Positions 50,101 through 56,912 of a DNA stretch of 59,740 bases are shown here, one piece after another. The translations under genes were made by a program, and so were the position numbers. The notes under the pieces were generated by a model. That model saw only the letters and a list, made by a program, of their open reading frames with translations. It searched no databases and had not been told where the DNA came from. Each line of letters opens with the position of its first letter. The stretch's first letter is position 1. The DNA comes from Streptomyces bungoensis (lineage in GTDB: Bacteria; Actinomycetota; Actinomycetes; Streptomycetales; Streptomycetaceae): NCBI RefSeq assembly GCF_001514215.1, contig NZ_KQ948880.1, positions 1-59,740 on the forward strand, given 5' to 3'.

Positions 50101-52293
50101 CTGAACGGGGCGGTCGGCACCCGGCTCGCCCTGACGAACCCGAGGTTCCTGCACCGGGGCGCGGGCCCCGGCACGGAGACCTTCGTGCTCGGTGGCCACC
50201 AGTCCGCCGGACAGCAGGGGCAGAGCACCACCAGCACCGTGCAGGTCGGGGCGACGGGCTCGGAGAACGGCCCCCAGTGGCGCACCGGCCAGGGCCTCGC
50301 GGGCTACCGCACCACGGGTGAGGGCGCCGCCGAGGCGTCCGCCGTGTCCGGCACCGTCGAGCGCAACGCCCACACCCCGAAGAAGGCCCCGCTCTACCTC
50401 GTCCAGTGCGACCTGCTGGTCAACATGGTCGCGGAGGTGAAGGTCACCGGCGGCGGCCCCTGCGTGACGAAGGCCGCCCGGACCCTGCCGGGCGCGGCGG
50501 CGGTCTGGCTGACCGAGGCGCAGCTGCCGGCGCCGATCCGCCGGCAGCTCGGGCTCGACGCGGAGCCGGTCGCGGCGCCGTCCGCCGCGCGGGGCGGCAG
50601 CGGGGCGGAGAGTTCCCGGGCCGGCGCCGGGCGGGGCACCGGCCGGGAACGGGACCGTGCCACGGACCCGGGCGGGTCCTCCTCGTCCGCGCCGGTCCGC
50701 TCCGGGCCGTCCCTCGCGCGGGAACTCCCCCTCGGCTTCGGCATGATCGAGGACCTGCCGAACTTCGTGCCGCTGCTGGAGCGGCTGCGGGCCCGCCTCG
50801 CCCGCAGCGGGCGGCAGGGCCTCGCCGACGACCTGCTGCCCCGGCGGCAGCTCGAGGACCGCAACGACAACGTGCAGCGCCTGCTGCGCGTCCTGGACCG
50901 GGACGGTTCGGCCGGGCTGCTGTCGGGCGCCATGGACGGCGGGGTCACCGTGGAGCTGTTCGACGGCCGGCGGACGCCGTACTGGGCGGTGTTCCGGGTC
51001 GACCGCGTGGGCGACGCCGGCTTCCAGGGTGCGGCGGGCGACGGCCGGGACATGGAGTACATCACCTCGGCCGTCGCCCAGCGGGCCGGCTCCCGCGACG
51101 CGGGCTCGGTGACCGGCGTCGAGGGTCTGCTCGCCGGGTCGGGCAAACCGGACGAGGGGGTGGGTCAGTTGAAGAGCACGGGTGCCGCGGCGGGCCTGGG
51201 CATGGCCTCCGCCGGCTCCCGGCGCGACGGCTCCGTGAGCCGGGGCCAGCTCGGCATGAAGACGGTCGCCGAGGCGAAGACCGCGAAGGCGGCCCGGATG
51301 ACCGTGCCGATCCGGGCGAGCCTCGAACTGTACCGGGGCGGCACCCGGGTCGAGCTGTCCCGGCTGGACGGTCTGACGCTGACCCACCGCGTCCTGGAGA
51401 AGGACCTGGAGGCCCTCGGCCGGGTGGCCGCGCCCCGGCGCGGCGCCTCGGCCGCCGGTCACGCCTCCGGGGCCGGGGCCGGCCCGGCGGCCGATCTCGG
51501 CACCTGGCGCGCGGGCGGGGTGCGGCTGCCGATGGAGGCCCAGGTCAACGGCTTCCGGGGGGCGCCCCGCGTACGGGAGTCGGTCGCCTCGGCGGTCCGC
51601 GCCGCGGGCGGCGGCGACCGCTTCCGGGACCGGGGGCAGGCCGCCGCGTACGCCCTGCACGAGGCGGTCTCCACGGAGTGGCTGATCGCGGCGCTGCCGC
51701 TGCTGACCACCGCCGGTGCCGAGCTGCCGCCGGTGCACGCCACCGGCGTCGAGGGGCAGGACCTGCGGGCCTCGCTGCACGCGCGGCTGCGCGAGGGGCG
51801 GGTGCTGGGCCGGGGCGACAAGATGACCTTCGAGACGGTGGGCCAGAGCCACCTGGACGCGCCGCGCCCCACCCAGACGGACGGCCAGAGCTCCGCCGAC
51901 CACGGCAGGCAGGGCCGGGGGCTGTTCGGCGCCGGCCTGCTGAACGCCGACGAGTTCCGGCTCAACCAGCTGATGGGCGGCACCGGCGGCTCGGGCGGGG
52001 CGGCCGACGCTGCGGTGAACTCCTCCGGTTCCATGCCGCTGCACAAGCCCAAGATGACGTCGGTGCTGGTCCAGTTCACGCTGGACTTCAGGGTGGTGGC
52101 CGAGGTGAGCGGCCGGGTGCGGTCCGGCCGCGCGTCGAGCGCCGTCCGGGAGGTCACCCTGCCCACGCCGGTGGTGGTCCGCATGCCGGAACCGATGGTC
52201 CGCCGCATGCTGACGGCGCGGGCCGCGCTCCAGGACCCCGACGACCACCTGGGCCTGCGCCGGACGGCGGCACCGCCCGCCCCCACCGCTTAG
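47167..52293 (+). CDS. Giant 1,708-residue repeat protein, candidate eCIS-associated cargo
   Basis: I do not recognise a known catalytic domain. The protein lacks a signal peptide. A disordered N-terminus carries LLAFQQSAGNAATARAL (residues 32-48), very like the LQRSAGNAA motif at the start of many eCIS-linked DUF4157 proteins. Six degenerate modules recur at about residues 199-288, 437-524, 720-800, 1008-1092, 1323-1390 and 1554-1648. Each has a Gly/Ser/Ala/Gln-rich stretch, then basic residues, then an alternating beta strand such as VRYGVRIRK, LYLVQCDLLVNMVAEVKV or VLVQFTLDFRVVAEV. Linkers contain helical parts, and a disordered stretch lies near 1140-1180. GTG 47167 is the only fitting start; a TACTTT -10-like box ends 6 bases before it, consistent with a leaderless mRNA. 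It is divergent from the sortase pair and convergent with the LAL gene. Confidence 0.8.
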   Translation: MRTQQQSGDGRTEGSPRAPLAARTPGPPSQPLLAFQQSAGNAATARALRHRQDGMSRPLPGRRPAAPPPGIPETERGFTLPPYLRDLTASGLSTVYGLTGHEFVRTTVAAAVGHGDGAVAEIAGELAGRPESFFGRGRAFAVRGTNGKEWFDVTVTVSPAPDDRPPVFHPGGVLGEVGPDPDGAPLARLDDAEGKETKVDVQHNTAATVSTTAGASSNRGAGGMAFGLAPVVPGLWLGGAATGTVQPWQSSRESRSQKNVAEPRVLRSDKGSVEVPRRVRYGVRIRKHGARDEQTAQGAGTLTQRVPTEHLVPAGTGAPRAPRPVGEDSARLVSLADSLAPVAVADSAAPHQGGGGLFDAVASVLHPSLTAPGAPGRARLYEATSTATVLEDLPRLLRDGVTGEDLPSKDGRTVGSYRMHAAITGLSPAWGTGGTQLRTHQQTQHSVAESAGKGRAVAAGLGPAIGVGAAGNAAVVRATAMPVAAARSARFTVAEQTVSSRQGAEVRGDKVLYLGIVALTVEGTGPRSAGMVLDPRTRVARHTMNVWISLRADEAHSLGLPLPPGVTAGEFIDKPRRKARAADGTETEEDAERHLPFGAMGSSVALSRVDTGPLRKAVQELFATDPRLAGYLPAFGATPPAALPGREEAEVQRRNHRELTAALSETNLRVNKDQLLSTGIRVRLRRKSTLHAHDVQIRVKGALRETGYLGDIGDWLVRSHSGVTSNTQSGRGSSRSIGGLVLAQARLVPGFLTGSARYERQRAGTRRNQAGPTTRTDVLTNGSEQASAFGAALRLDVDVTMTSRQRKLARALTPGSPGQDAPEPATLAGLHLDEQDVRLLTPAEFTLDEEGRQRRDAVRDRRRAQAPAPDHDFAAAGIGDLAALTPRPAVGRALRDWQLVETVGDGQPIRDLAFELLARAAARTKDGREDPALATEGLAPRLAVEERFSPQAITASLRQAASSGWVVKNLRHPRRLAALNGAVGTRLALTNPRFLHRGAGPGTETFVLGGHQSAGQQGQSTTSTVQVGATGSENGPQWRTGQGLAGYRTTGEGAAEASAVSGTVERNAHTPKKAPLYLVQCDLLVNMVAEVKVTGGGPCVTKAARTLPGAAAVWLTEAQLPAPIRRQLGLDAEPVAAPSAARGGSGAESSRAGAGRGTGRERDRATDPGGSSSSAPVRSGPSLARELPLGFGMIEDLPNFVPLLERLRARLARSGRQGLADDLLPRRQLEDRNDNVQRLLRVLDRDGSAGLLSGAMDGGVTVELFDGRRTPYWAVFRVDRVGDAGFQGAAGDGRDMEYITSAVAQRAGSRDAGSVTGVEGLLAGSGKPDEGVGQLKSTGAAAGLGMASAGSRRDGSVSRGQLGMKTVAEAKTAKAARMTVPIRASLELYRGGTRVELSRLDGLTLTHRVLEKDLEALGRVAAPRRGASAAGHASGAGAGPAADLGTWRAGGVRLPMEAQVNGFRGAPRVRESVASAVRAAGGGDRFRDRGQAAAYALHEAVSTEWLIAALPLLTTAGAELPPVHATGVEGQDLRASLHARLREGRVLGRGDKMTFETVGQSHLDAPRPTQTDGQSSADHGRQGRGLFGAGLLNADEFRLNQLMGGTGGSGGAADAAVNSSGSMPLHKPKMTSVLVQFTLDFRVVAEVSGRVRSGRASSAVREVTLPTPVVVRMPEPMVRRMLTARAALQDPDDHLGLRRTAAPPAPTA

Positions 52294-52364
52294 CGCCCCT
52301 CGTTCGGATCACGCCGGCTCGCGGGCCCCCGGCCCCTGATCCGGCCTGATCCGGACGAAAGACC

Positions 52365-55163
52365 CTAGTCGCCGCCCAGTGCCTCCCGCAGCTGCACCCG
52401 GCGCCGTATCCCGAGCTTCTTGTAGACGTGGGTGAGGTGGGTCTCCACCGTGCGGCGGGCGAGGTGCAGCAGGGCGGCGATCTCCGTGTTCGTGCGGCCG
52501 TCGGCGGCCAGCTGGGCGATGCGGCGCTCGCTGCCGGTGAGGGCGCCGGAGCCGGTGCGGGCGGCGTCCGCGCGGCGGGCACCGCCCTCGCGCAGGGCCT
52601 CCTCGGCGAGCGCGCGCAGCCGCGGGGCGCCGAGGCGCTCGGCGCGTCCGGCCGCTTCGCGCAGGGCTTCCCGGGCCCGCGTGCGGTCCCCTGCGGCGGT
52701 GAGCTGCCGGCCCCGGGCGACGAGCGCGGCGACCAGCTCCGGCTCCGTGCCCGCGCCGGCGTCCCGCAGCAGCGTCACGGCCTCCTCGGCCAGCTCCAGG
52801 CCGCGCCGGCCGCCGGTGACCGTGCCCAGCACCCGCAGGGCGCGGCCCACCGTGCGGGGCGTGCCCCAGATCCGGGCCAGCCGCAGCTCCTCCTCGGCCA
52901 GCGCGAGCGCCTCCCGGGGGCCGCCGAGGGCGAGGCGGCACTCGGCGGCGGCCGAGCGCCACGGGGTGACGACCGGGCTGACCACCTCGCGGGCCGACTG
53001 GCGGCGGCCGCACTCCAGGAAGTCGTGCAGCGCCCCCGCGGTGTCACCCGCGGCGGCCCGCTGCACGCCCCGCGCGTACAGGAACCGGTTGAGCTGCCAG
53101 GAGTCGGGCGCCGCCCGCAGGTCGAAACCGTCCGCGAGTCGCCGGGCCTCTTCGGTCCGGCCCAGTTCGACGAGCGCGATCAGGGTGTGGGCGTGCGCGT
53201 TGGCGGGCCCGGCGTCCGCGGTCACGGGCGGCTCCGCGGGCAGCCGCCCGTACTCGCCGCGGGCCGCCGCGACGTCGGCCCGTACGTCGAGCAGCGCCTC
53301 GTGCATCGGGTGCAGCAGGTCGGGGCGCTGACCGGCCAGCCCGCGCTCCACGAGCCGGTCGGCCTCGTCGAGTTCGTCGGCCCACTGGGCGACCGCGGCG
53401 GCCGTGCCCAGCAGGAACGGCTCGGTCAGCGGGTCGGCGGGCTCGGCGAGCAGGGCCCGCATCTGCCGCATCGCGTCGTCCGCCGAGGTGAGCCCGGCGG
53501 TGACCGCGTACCGGACGAGCAGGGCCCGGGCGGCCGGCCCGATCAGCTCGGGGCGGCGGGCCGCGGTGTCGCACAGCCACCGGTACACGTCGTGGCGGAC
53601 CGCCTGGTCCTGCTCGGACAGCAGTGCGCAGGCGCTGCGCAGCAGGCCGGTCAGATCGGGGCGGTCGGCGAGGTCGCCGGCCACCGCGCGCAGTATCCCG
53701 ACGGCGGCGCGGGCCTCGCCGCGCCCGGCCAGCGCGGTGCCGAGGGCCAGGGCCGCCCGGACCCGGTCCTGCGGGGCGCCGGGCAGGCGCAGGGCCTCGG
53801 TGAGCCGGGAGATGCCGGACGCGGTCCCCGGGCCGGCGCACTCCAGGGAGCCCAGCTCGGTCAGCAGCCGCTGCCGGTGCGCGTCGGGCAACGGCTCGTC
53901 GAGGGCCCGGCGCAGGAAGGCGGCGGCGGTGTCGGCGCGGCCGTCGCGCAGGGCGAGGCCGGCCGCGTCCTGGAGCACGCCCGGCACCCAGGGGTCGCCG
54001 ACCGGCCCGGACACCAGCAGGTGCCGGGCGACCGTCCCGGTGGGGGCGCCGCGGTGCAGCATCGCCTCCGCGGCCTGCCGGTGCGCGGCGCGCCGCCGGG
54101 CCGCGGGCACGCCGGTGAGCACCGCGTCCCGCAGCAGGGGGTGGGCGTAGCGGGGGCGGCCGTCCGGGTCGGGGCGCAGGACGCCCAGACCGGTCATCGC
54201 GGTGAGCCAGCCCGTCACCCGCGCCGGGTCGGCGCCCGCCAGGTGGGCGAGCAGCCCGCCCAGCCCCCCGGCGGTGCAGCCGGGGTCGTCGCCCGCCGTG
54301 CCGTCGAGGGCCTCGTCCAGGGCGGCGAGCGCCCGGGCCACCTCCGCCGTGCCGGGCCCGGCACTGTCCAGCCACCAGGAGACGGCCGCCGGGTAGGCGC
54401 CCGGGTACAGCGCGGCGGCCGTCTCGGGCACGGCCGGGTGCCGGTCCGGGTCGCCGAGGTCGTCGAGGAGGGCGCGCAGCAGCATCGGGCTGCCGGCGCC
54501 GGCCCGCACGCAGCCGTCGACCCAGGCCGCGCCGGCCGCCGGGAAGCGGGCGCGCACCAGCTCGGCCGCCGAGCCCGCGGTGAGCGGGGCGAGGGTGTGG
54601 GTGCGGACGACGGCGGGCGAGAGGGTGTGGGTGAAGCCTGGGGCGGGCGGGTCGACGTCGTACTGGCTGCGTTCGGTGACCGCCAGCAGGACGGGCAGCC
54701 GTAATCGGTCCACGTGCCGGGCGGACTCCACCAGCCAGCGGTGGGAGGGCGCGTCGGCGAGGTGGACGTCGTCCACGGCGACCAGCAGCGGGGACTCCTC
54801 GGCGTGCTCGCGCAGGATCCGCCACAGCAGCGCCCCCTGTTCCCGCTCCCCGCCGGTCTCCTCCGGCTCCCCGAACGGCTCCCCGAACGGTTCCCCGAAC
54901 CCCTTCACCGGGCCGAGCAGTTGGAGTACGGCGGCGAAGGGGACGGCGCTGTCGCCGGGTGCGCAGCGGGCGCGCAGCACCCGCATGCCGCGGCCGGCGG
55001 CGGCTTCGGCGGCGGCCTCCAGGACGGTGGTCCGGCCGGTGCCGGTGGCCCCGCGCAGCAGCACCAGGCCGCCCGCGCCGGCGCGGGCGCGCTCGGCCGC
55101 GTCCGCGAGCAGCGCGGCGGCCTCGCGGTGCTCGCGCGGCTGCTCACCGTGCGGTGCGGACAT
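52365..55163 (-). CDS. LAL-type LuxR transcriptional regulator
   Basis: This 932-residue large ATP-binding LuxR regulator has Walker A GATGTGRT (near residue 39-46) with a non-standard Arg where Lys is expected, and Walker B LLVAVDDVHLADA. A long alpha-helical TPR-like middle follows, then a C-terminal LuxR HTH (LTGSERRIAQLAADGRTNTEIAALLHLARRTVETHLTHVYKKLGIRRRVQL). ATG 55163 is preceded by an excellent AAGGAGG. It is divergent from the response regulator that precedes the DUF4255-AAA pair, a position like that I recall for regulators of Streptomyces contractile injection clusters. It likely controls this cluster; the signal is unknown. A triple 12-bp repeat lies near its start. Confidence 0.9.
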   Translation of the reverse strand: MSAPHGEQPREHREAAALLADAAERARAGAGGLVLLRGATGTGRTTVLEAAAEAAAGRGMRVLRARCAPGDSAVPFAAVLQLLGPVKGFGEPFGEPFGEPEETGGEREQGALLWRILREHAEESPLLVAVDDVHLADAPSHRWLVESARHVDRLRLPVLLAVTERSQYDVDPPAPGFTHTLSPAVVRTHTLAPLTAGSAAELVRARFPAAGAAWVDGCVRAGAGSPMLLRALLDDLGDPDRHPAVPETAAALYPGAYPAAVSWWLDSAGPGTAEVARALAALDEALDGTAGDDPGCTAGGLGGLLAHLAGADPARVTGWLTAMTGLGVLRPDPDGRPRYAHPLLRDAVLTGVPAARRRAAHRQAAEAMLHRGAPTGTVARHLLVSGPVGDPWVPGVLQDAAGLALRDGRADTAAAFLRRALDEPLPDAHRQRLLTELGSLECAGPGTASGISRLTEALRLPGAPQDRVRAALALGTALAGRGEARAAVGILRAVAGDLADRPDLTGLLRSACALLSEQDQAVRHDVYRWLCDTAARRPELIGPAARALLVRYAVTAGLTSADDAMRQMRALLAEPADPLTEPFLLGTAAAVAQWADELDEADRLVERGLAGQRPDLLHPMHEALLDVRADVAAARGEYGRLPAEPPVTADAGPANAHAHTLIALVELGRTEEARRLADGFDLRAAPDSWQLNRFLYARGVQRAAAGDTAGALHDFLECGRRQSAREVVSPVVTPWRSAAAECRLALGGPREALALAEEELRLARIWGTPRTVGRALRVLGTVTGGRRGLELAEEAVTLLRDAGAGTEPELVAALVARGRQLTAAGDRTRAREALREAAGRAERLGAPRLRALAEEALREGGARRADAARTGSGALTGSERRIAQLAADGRTNTEIAALLHLARRTVETHLTHVYKKLGIRRRVQLREALGGD
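54865..54900. repeat. Three tandem 12-bp units inside the LAL gene
   Basis: GGCTCCCCGAAC occurs at 54865-54876 and 54877-54888, and again with one change at 54889-54900. It encodes a FGEP-type repeat (GEPFGEPFGEPEE) in a loop between the Walker A and B motifs. Copy changes would keep the frame. Confidence 0.85.
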
Positions 55164-55408
55164 CCCTGCCTCCTTGCTCGGACGAGCCGGCGTCGTGGAC
55201 GCGGCGCTGGTCGTGGACGTCCGTGACGTCCCGCATGTTCTTCCTGTGGTGGTCGTCGTGGACCTCGTGGTCCTCGGGGGTCCGATCTCGTGGTGCCGCT
55301 CGTGGTGCTCCACGATTGCGCGGGTCCCTCCCGTCCCAGGAGTGTGGGGAGCGCAGGTCTGCCACCGACCTCTCACAGGTGGCCTGCACGTGGACATGGG
55401 GGAAACGC

Positions 55409-56074
55409 TTGCTCAGCTCATCGCGGACCACACACCCCGGTGCGGCCGACACCGCCGAGCGGATTCCGGTGGCGGTGCACGCCCCGGACCCGATCCTGCG
55501 CGAAGGCGTGGTGAGCCAGTTGCGCCGGTACCCGGAGATCGGCCTCAGAGAGGACTCGGGCCCGGGCACGGTGGCGCTGCTCGTCGACGACGTGCTCGAC
55601 GAGGCCGGGCTGACCCGGCTGCGCCGGCTGGTGCGCAGCGAGGGGGCGCGGGCGGTGCTCGTGGTGCGGTCCCTGCGGGAGGCCGAGCTGCTCGACGTGA
55701 TCGAGTGCGGGGTGGGCGCCATCGTGTGGCGCCACGAGGCCACCGCGACCCGTCTGGTGCAGGCCGTCCTGGCGGCGGCCCGCGGCGACGGCGACCTGCC
55801 CGCCGACCTCCTCGGCCGGCTCATCACCCAGGTGGGCACGCTGCACCGCAGCGCGGCCGGCCGGGCGGGCGGCGCACCCGCCTCGGGACTGACACCGCGT
55901 GAGGTTGACGTGCTGCGGCTGGTCGCCGAGGGGTTCGACACCGGAGAGATCGCCAGCAAGCTGTCCTACTCCGAACGGACCGTCAAGAACGTCATGCACG
56001 GGCTGACCACCCGGCTGCACCTGCGCAACCGGGCGCACGCCGTGGCGCATGCCCTCCGGGAAGGCTACATCTGA
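55409..56074 (+). CDS. Atypical LuxR/NarL-type response regulator
   Basis: This protein of about 221 residues has an N-terminal receiver-like domain and a C-terminal LuxR HTH (LTPREVDVLRLVAEGFDTGEIASKLSYSERTVKNVMHGLTTRLHLRNRAHAVAHAL). The receiver is degenerate: the acidic pair after strand 1 is reduced to a single Asp (VAVHAPDP), and the conserved Lys after strand 5 is missing (GVGAIVWRHEA). The Asp pair in LLVDDV may mark the phosphosite. No histidine kinase is nearby. The start is uncertain: TTG 55409 has GGGGGA five bases upstream; GTG 55469 is the shorter choice. It is divergent from the LAL gene and upstream of the DUF4255-AAA pair. Confidence 0.85.
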   Translation: MLSSSRTTHPGAADTAERIPVAVHAPDPILREGVVSQLRRYPEIGLREDSGPGTVALLVDDVLDEAGLTRLRRLVRSEGARAVLVVRSLREAELLDVIECGVGAIVWRHEATATRLVQAVLAAARGDGDLPADLLGRLITQVGTLHRSAAGRAGGAPASGLTPREVDVLRLVAEGFDTGEIASKLSYSERTVKNVMHGLTTRLHLRNRAHAVAHALREGYI

Positions 56075-56123
56075 TCGAACGGGCAAGCGGCACCGGCCCC
56101 TTGGGCATGTCGCTCTGCCCCGG

Positions 56124-56154
56124 GGCCGTCCCCGGCGTGCCTGCGGGGACGGCC
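56124..56154 (+). terminator. Hairpin between response regulator and DUF4255 gene
   Basis: An 11-bp perfect stem (56124-56134 with 56144-56154) has a 9-nt loop, 49 bases after the regulator stop. It suggests that the eCIS genes beyond are transcribed separately or with attenuation. Confidence 0.65.
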
Positions 56155-56228
56155 GGGGGGCAGGGCAGGATCGGTCGGGGCGGCAGGCGTACGGGCGAGG
56201 CCGGGCACGGCAGGGCAGGAGCACGACG

Positions 56229-56912
56229 GTGATCCACGAGGTGGACGAGGTCCTCAAGACCCTGCTCGGCGGTGGCGCGCTGGCCGGTTCCGGTATCGAC
56301 GTGGCCTTCGACGCCCCGACCCGCGACTGGGCCGCCCGCCGCAACGCGCCCACGATCAACGCCTACCTGTACGACATCCGGGAGGACGTGAACCGGCGCC
56401 AGCGCGGTCACGTCCCGGTGCTCGACGCGCGGGACGTGGTCGTCAAACGCCGCCAGCCGCCGCGCTGGTTCCGGCTGTCGTACCTGGTGACGGCGTGGAC
56501 CAAGCAGCCGCAGGACGAGCACCGGCTGCTGTCCGCCGTGCTGGCCAACCTGATCCCGCGCGAGCTGCTGCCGCCGGCGGAACTGCCGGGCGCGCTGGGC
56601 GCGCTGGGCCTGACGGTGCCGCTGTCGGTGGCCGGCATCCAGACGGAGTCGCGTTCCCTGGCGGAGATCTGGTCGGCGCTCGGCGGCGAACTCAAGCCGT
56701 CCCTCGACCTGGTGGTCACCGCGCCCTTCCCGGCCTACCCGGAGTACGACGCCGGCCCGCCGGTCACCGAGGGCGCGGCGGTCCGGGTGCGCACCCTGGA
56801 CGGCGTCCCGGAGGAGGCGGAGGAACGCGCGCACCGGCCCCGGCAGGTGGCAGCGGCCCGGGACGCCCGGAAGGCGGCCGGGCGGCGCGGCGGGACGGGC
56901 CGGGCGACGTGA
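56229..56912 (+). CDS. DUF4255 protein (Pvc16/Afp16-like, eCIS tail terminator/cap)
   Basis: This 227-residue protein has the DUF4255 pattern: VIHEVDEVLKTLLGGGAL, then VAFDAPTRDWAARRNAPTIN, then AYLYDIREDVNRRQRG, and FRLSYLVTAWTKQPQDEHRLLSAVLANL. In PVC, antifeeding prophage and Streptomyces contractile particles this family ends the tube/sheath or stabilises the cap. The C-terminal 35 residues are basic and probably flexible. GTG 56229 has GGAG seven bases upstream. The stop overlaps the AAA ATPase start as GTGA, a very common eCIS gene pair. Confidence 0.88.
   Translation: MIHEVDEVLKTLLGGGALAGSGIDVAFDAPTRDWAARRNAPTINAYLYDIREDVNRRQRGHVPVLDARDVVVKRRQPPRWFRLSYLVTAWTKQPQDEHRLLSAVLANLIPRELLPPAELPGALGALGLTVPLSVAGIQTESRSLAEIWSALGGELKPSLDLVVTAPFPAYPEYDAGPPVTEGAAVRVRTLDGVPEEAEERAHRPRQVAAARDARKAAGRRGGTGRAT

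Noticed and set aside
48166..52248. Long open frame on the minus strand inside the giant gene
   Set aside because: It is a GC-skew shadow: the translation is Arg/Gly/Ala/His-rich without domains, while the plus strand shows repeats and normal codon bias.
55164..55397. N-terminal extension of the LAL regulator rich in Thr, Arg and His
   Set aside because: Low-complexity sequence from a GTGGTC-like repetitive DNA stretch; the ATG at 55163 has a near-perfect Shine-Dalgarno.
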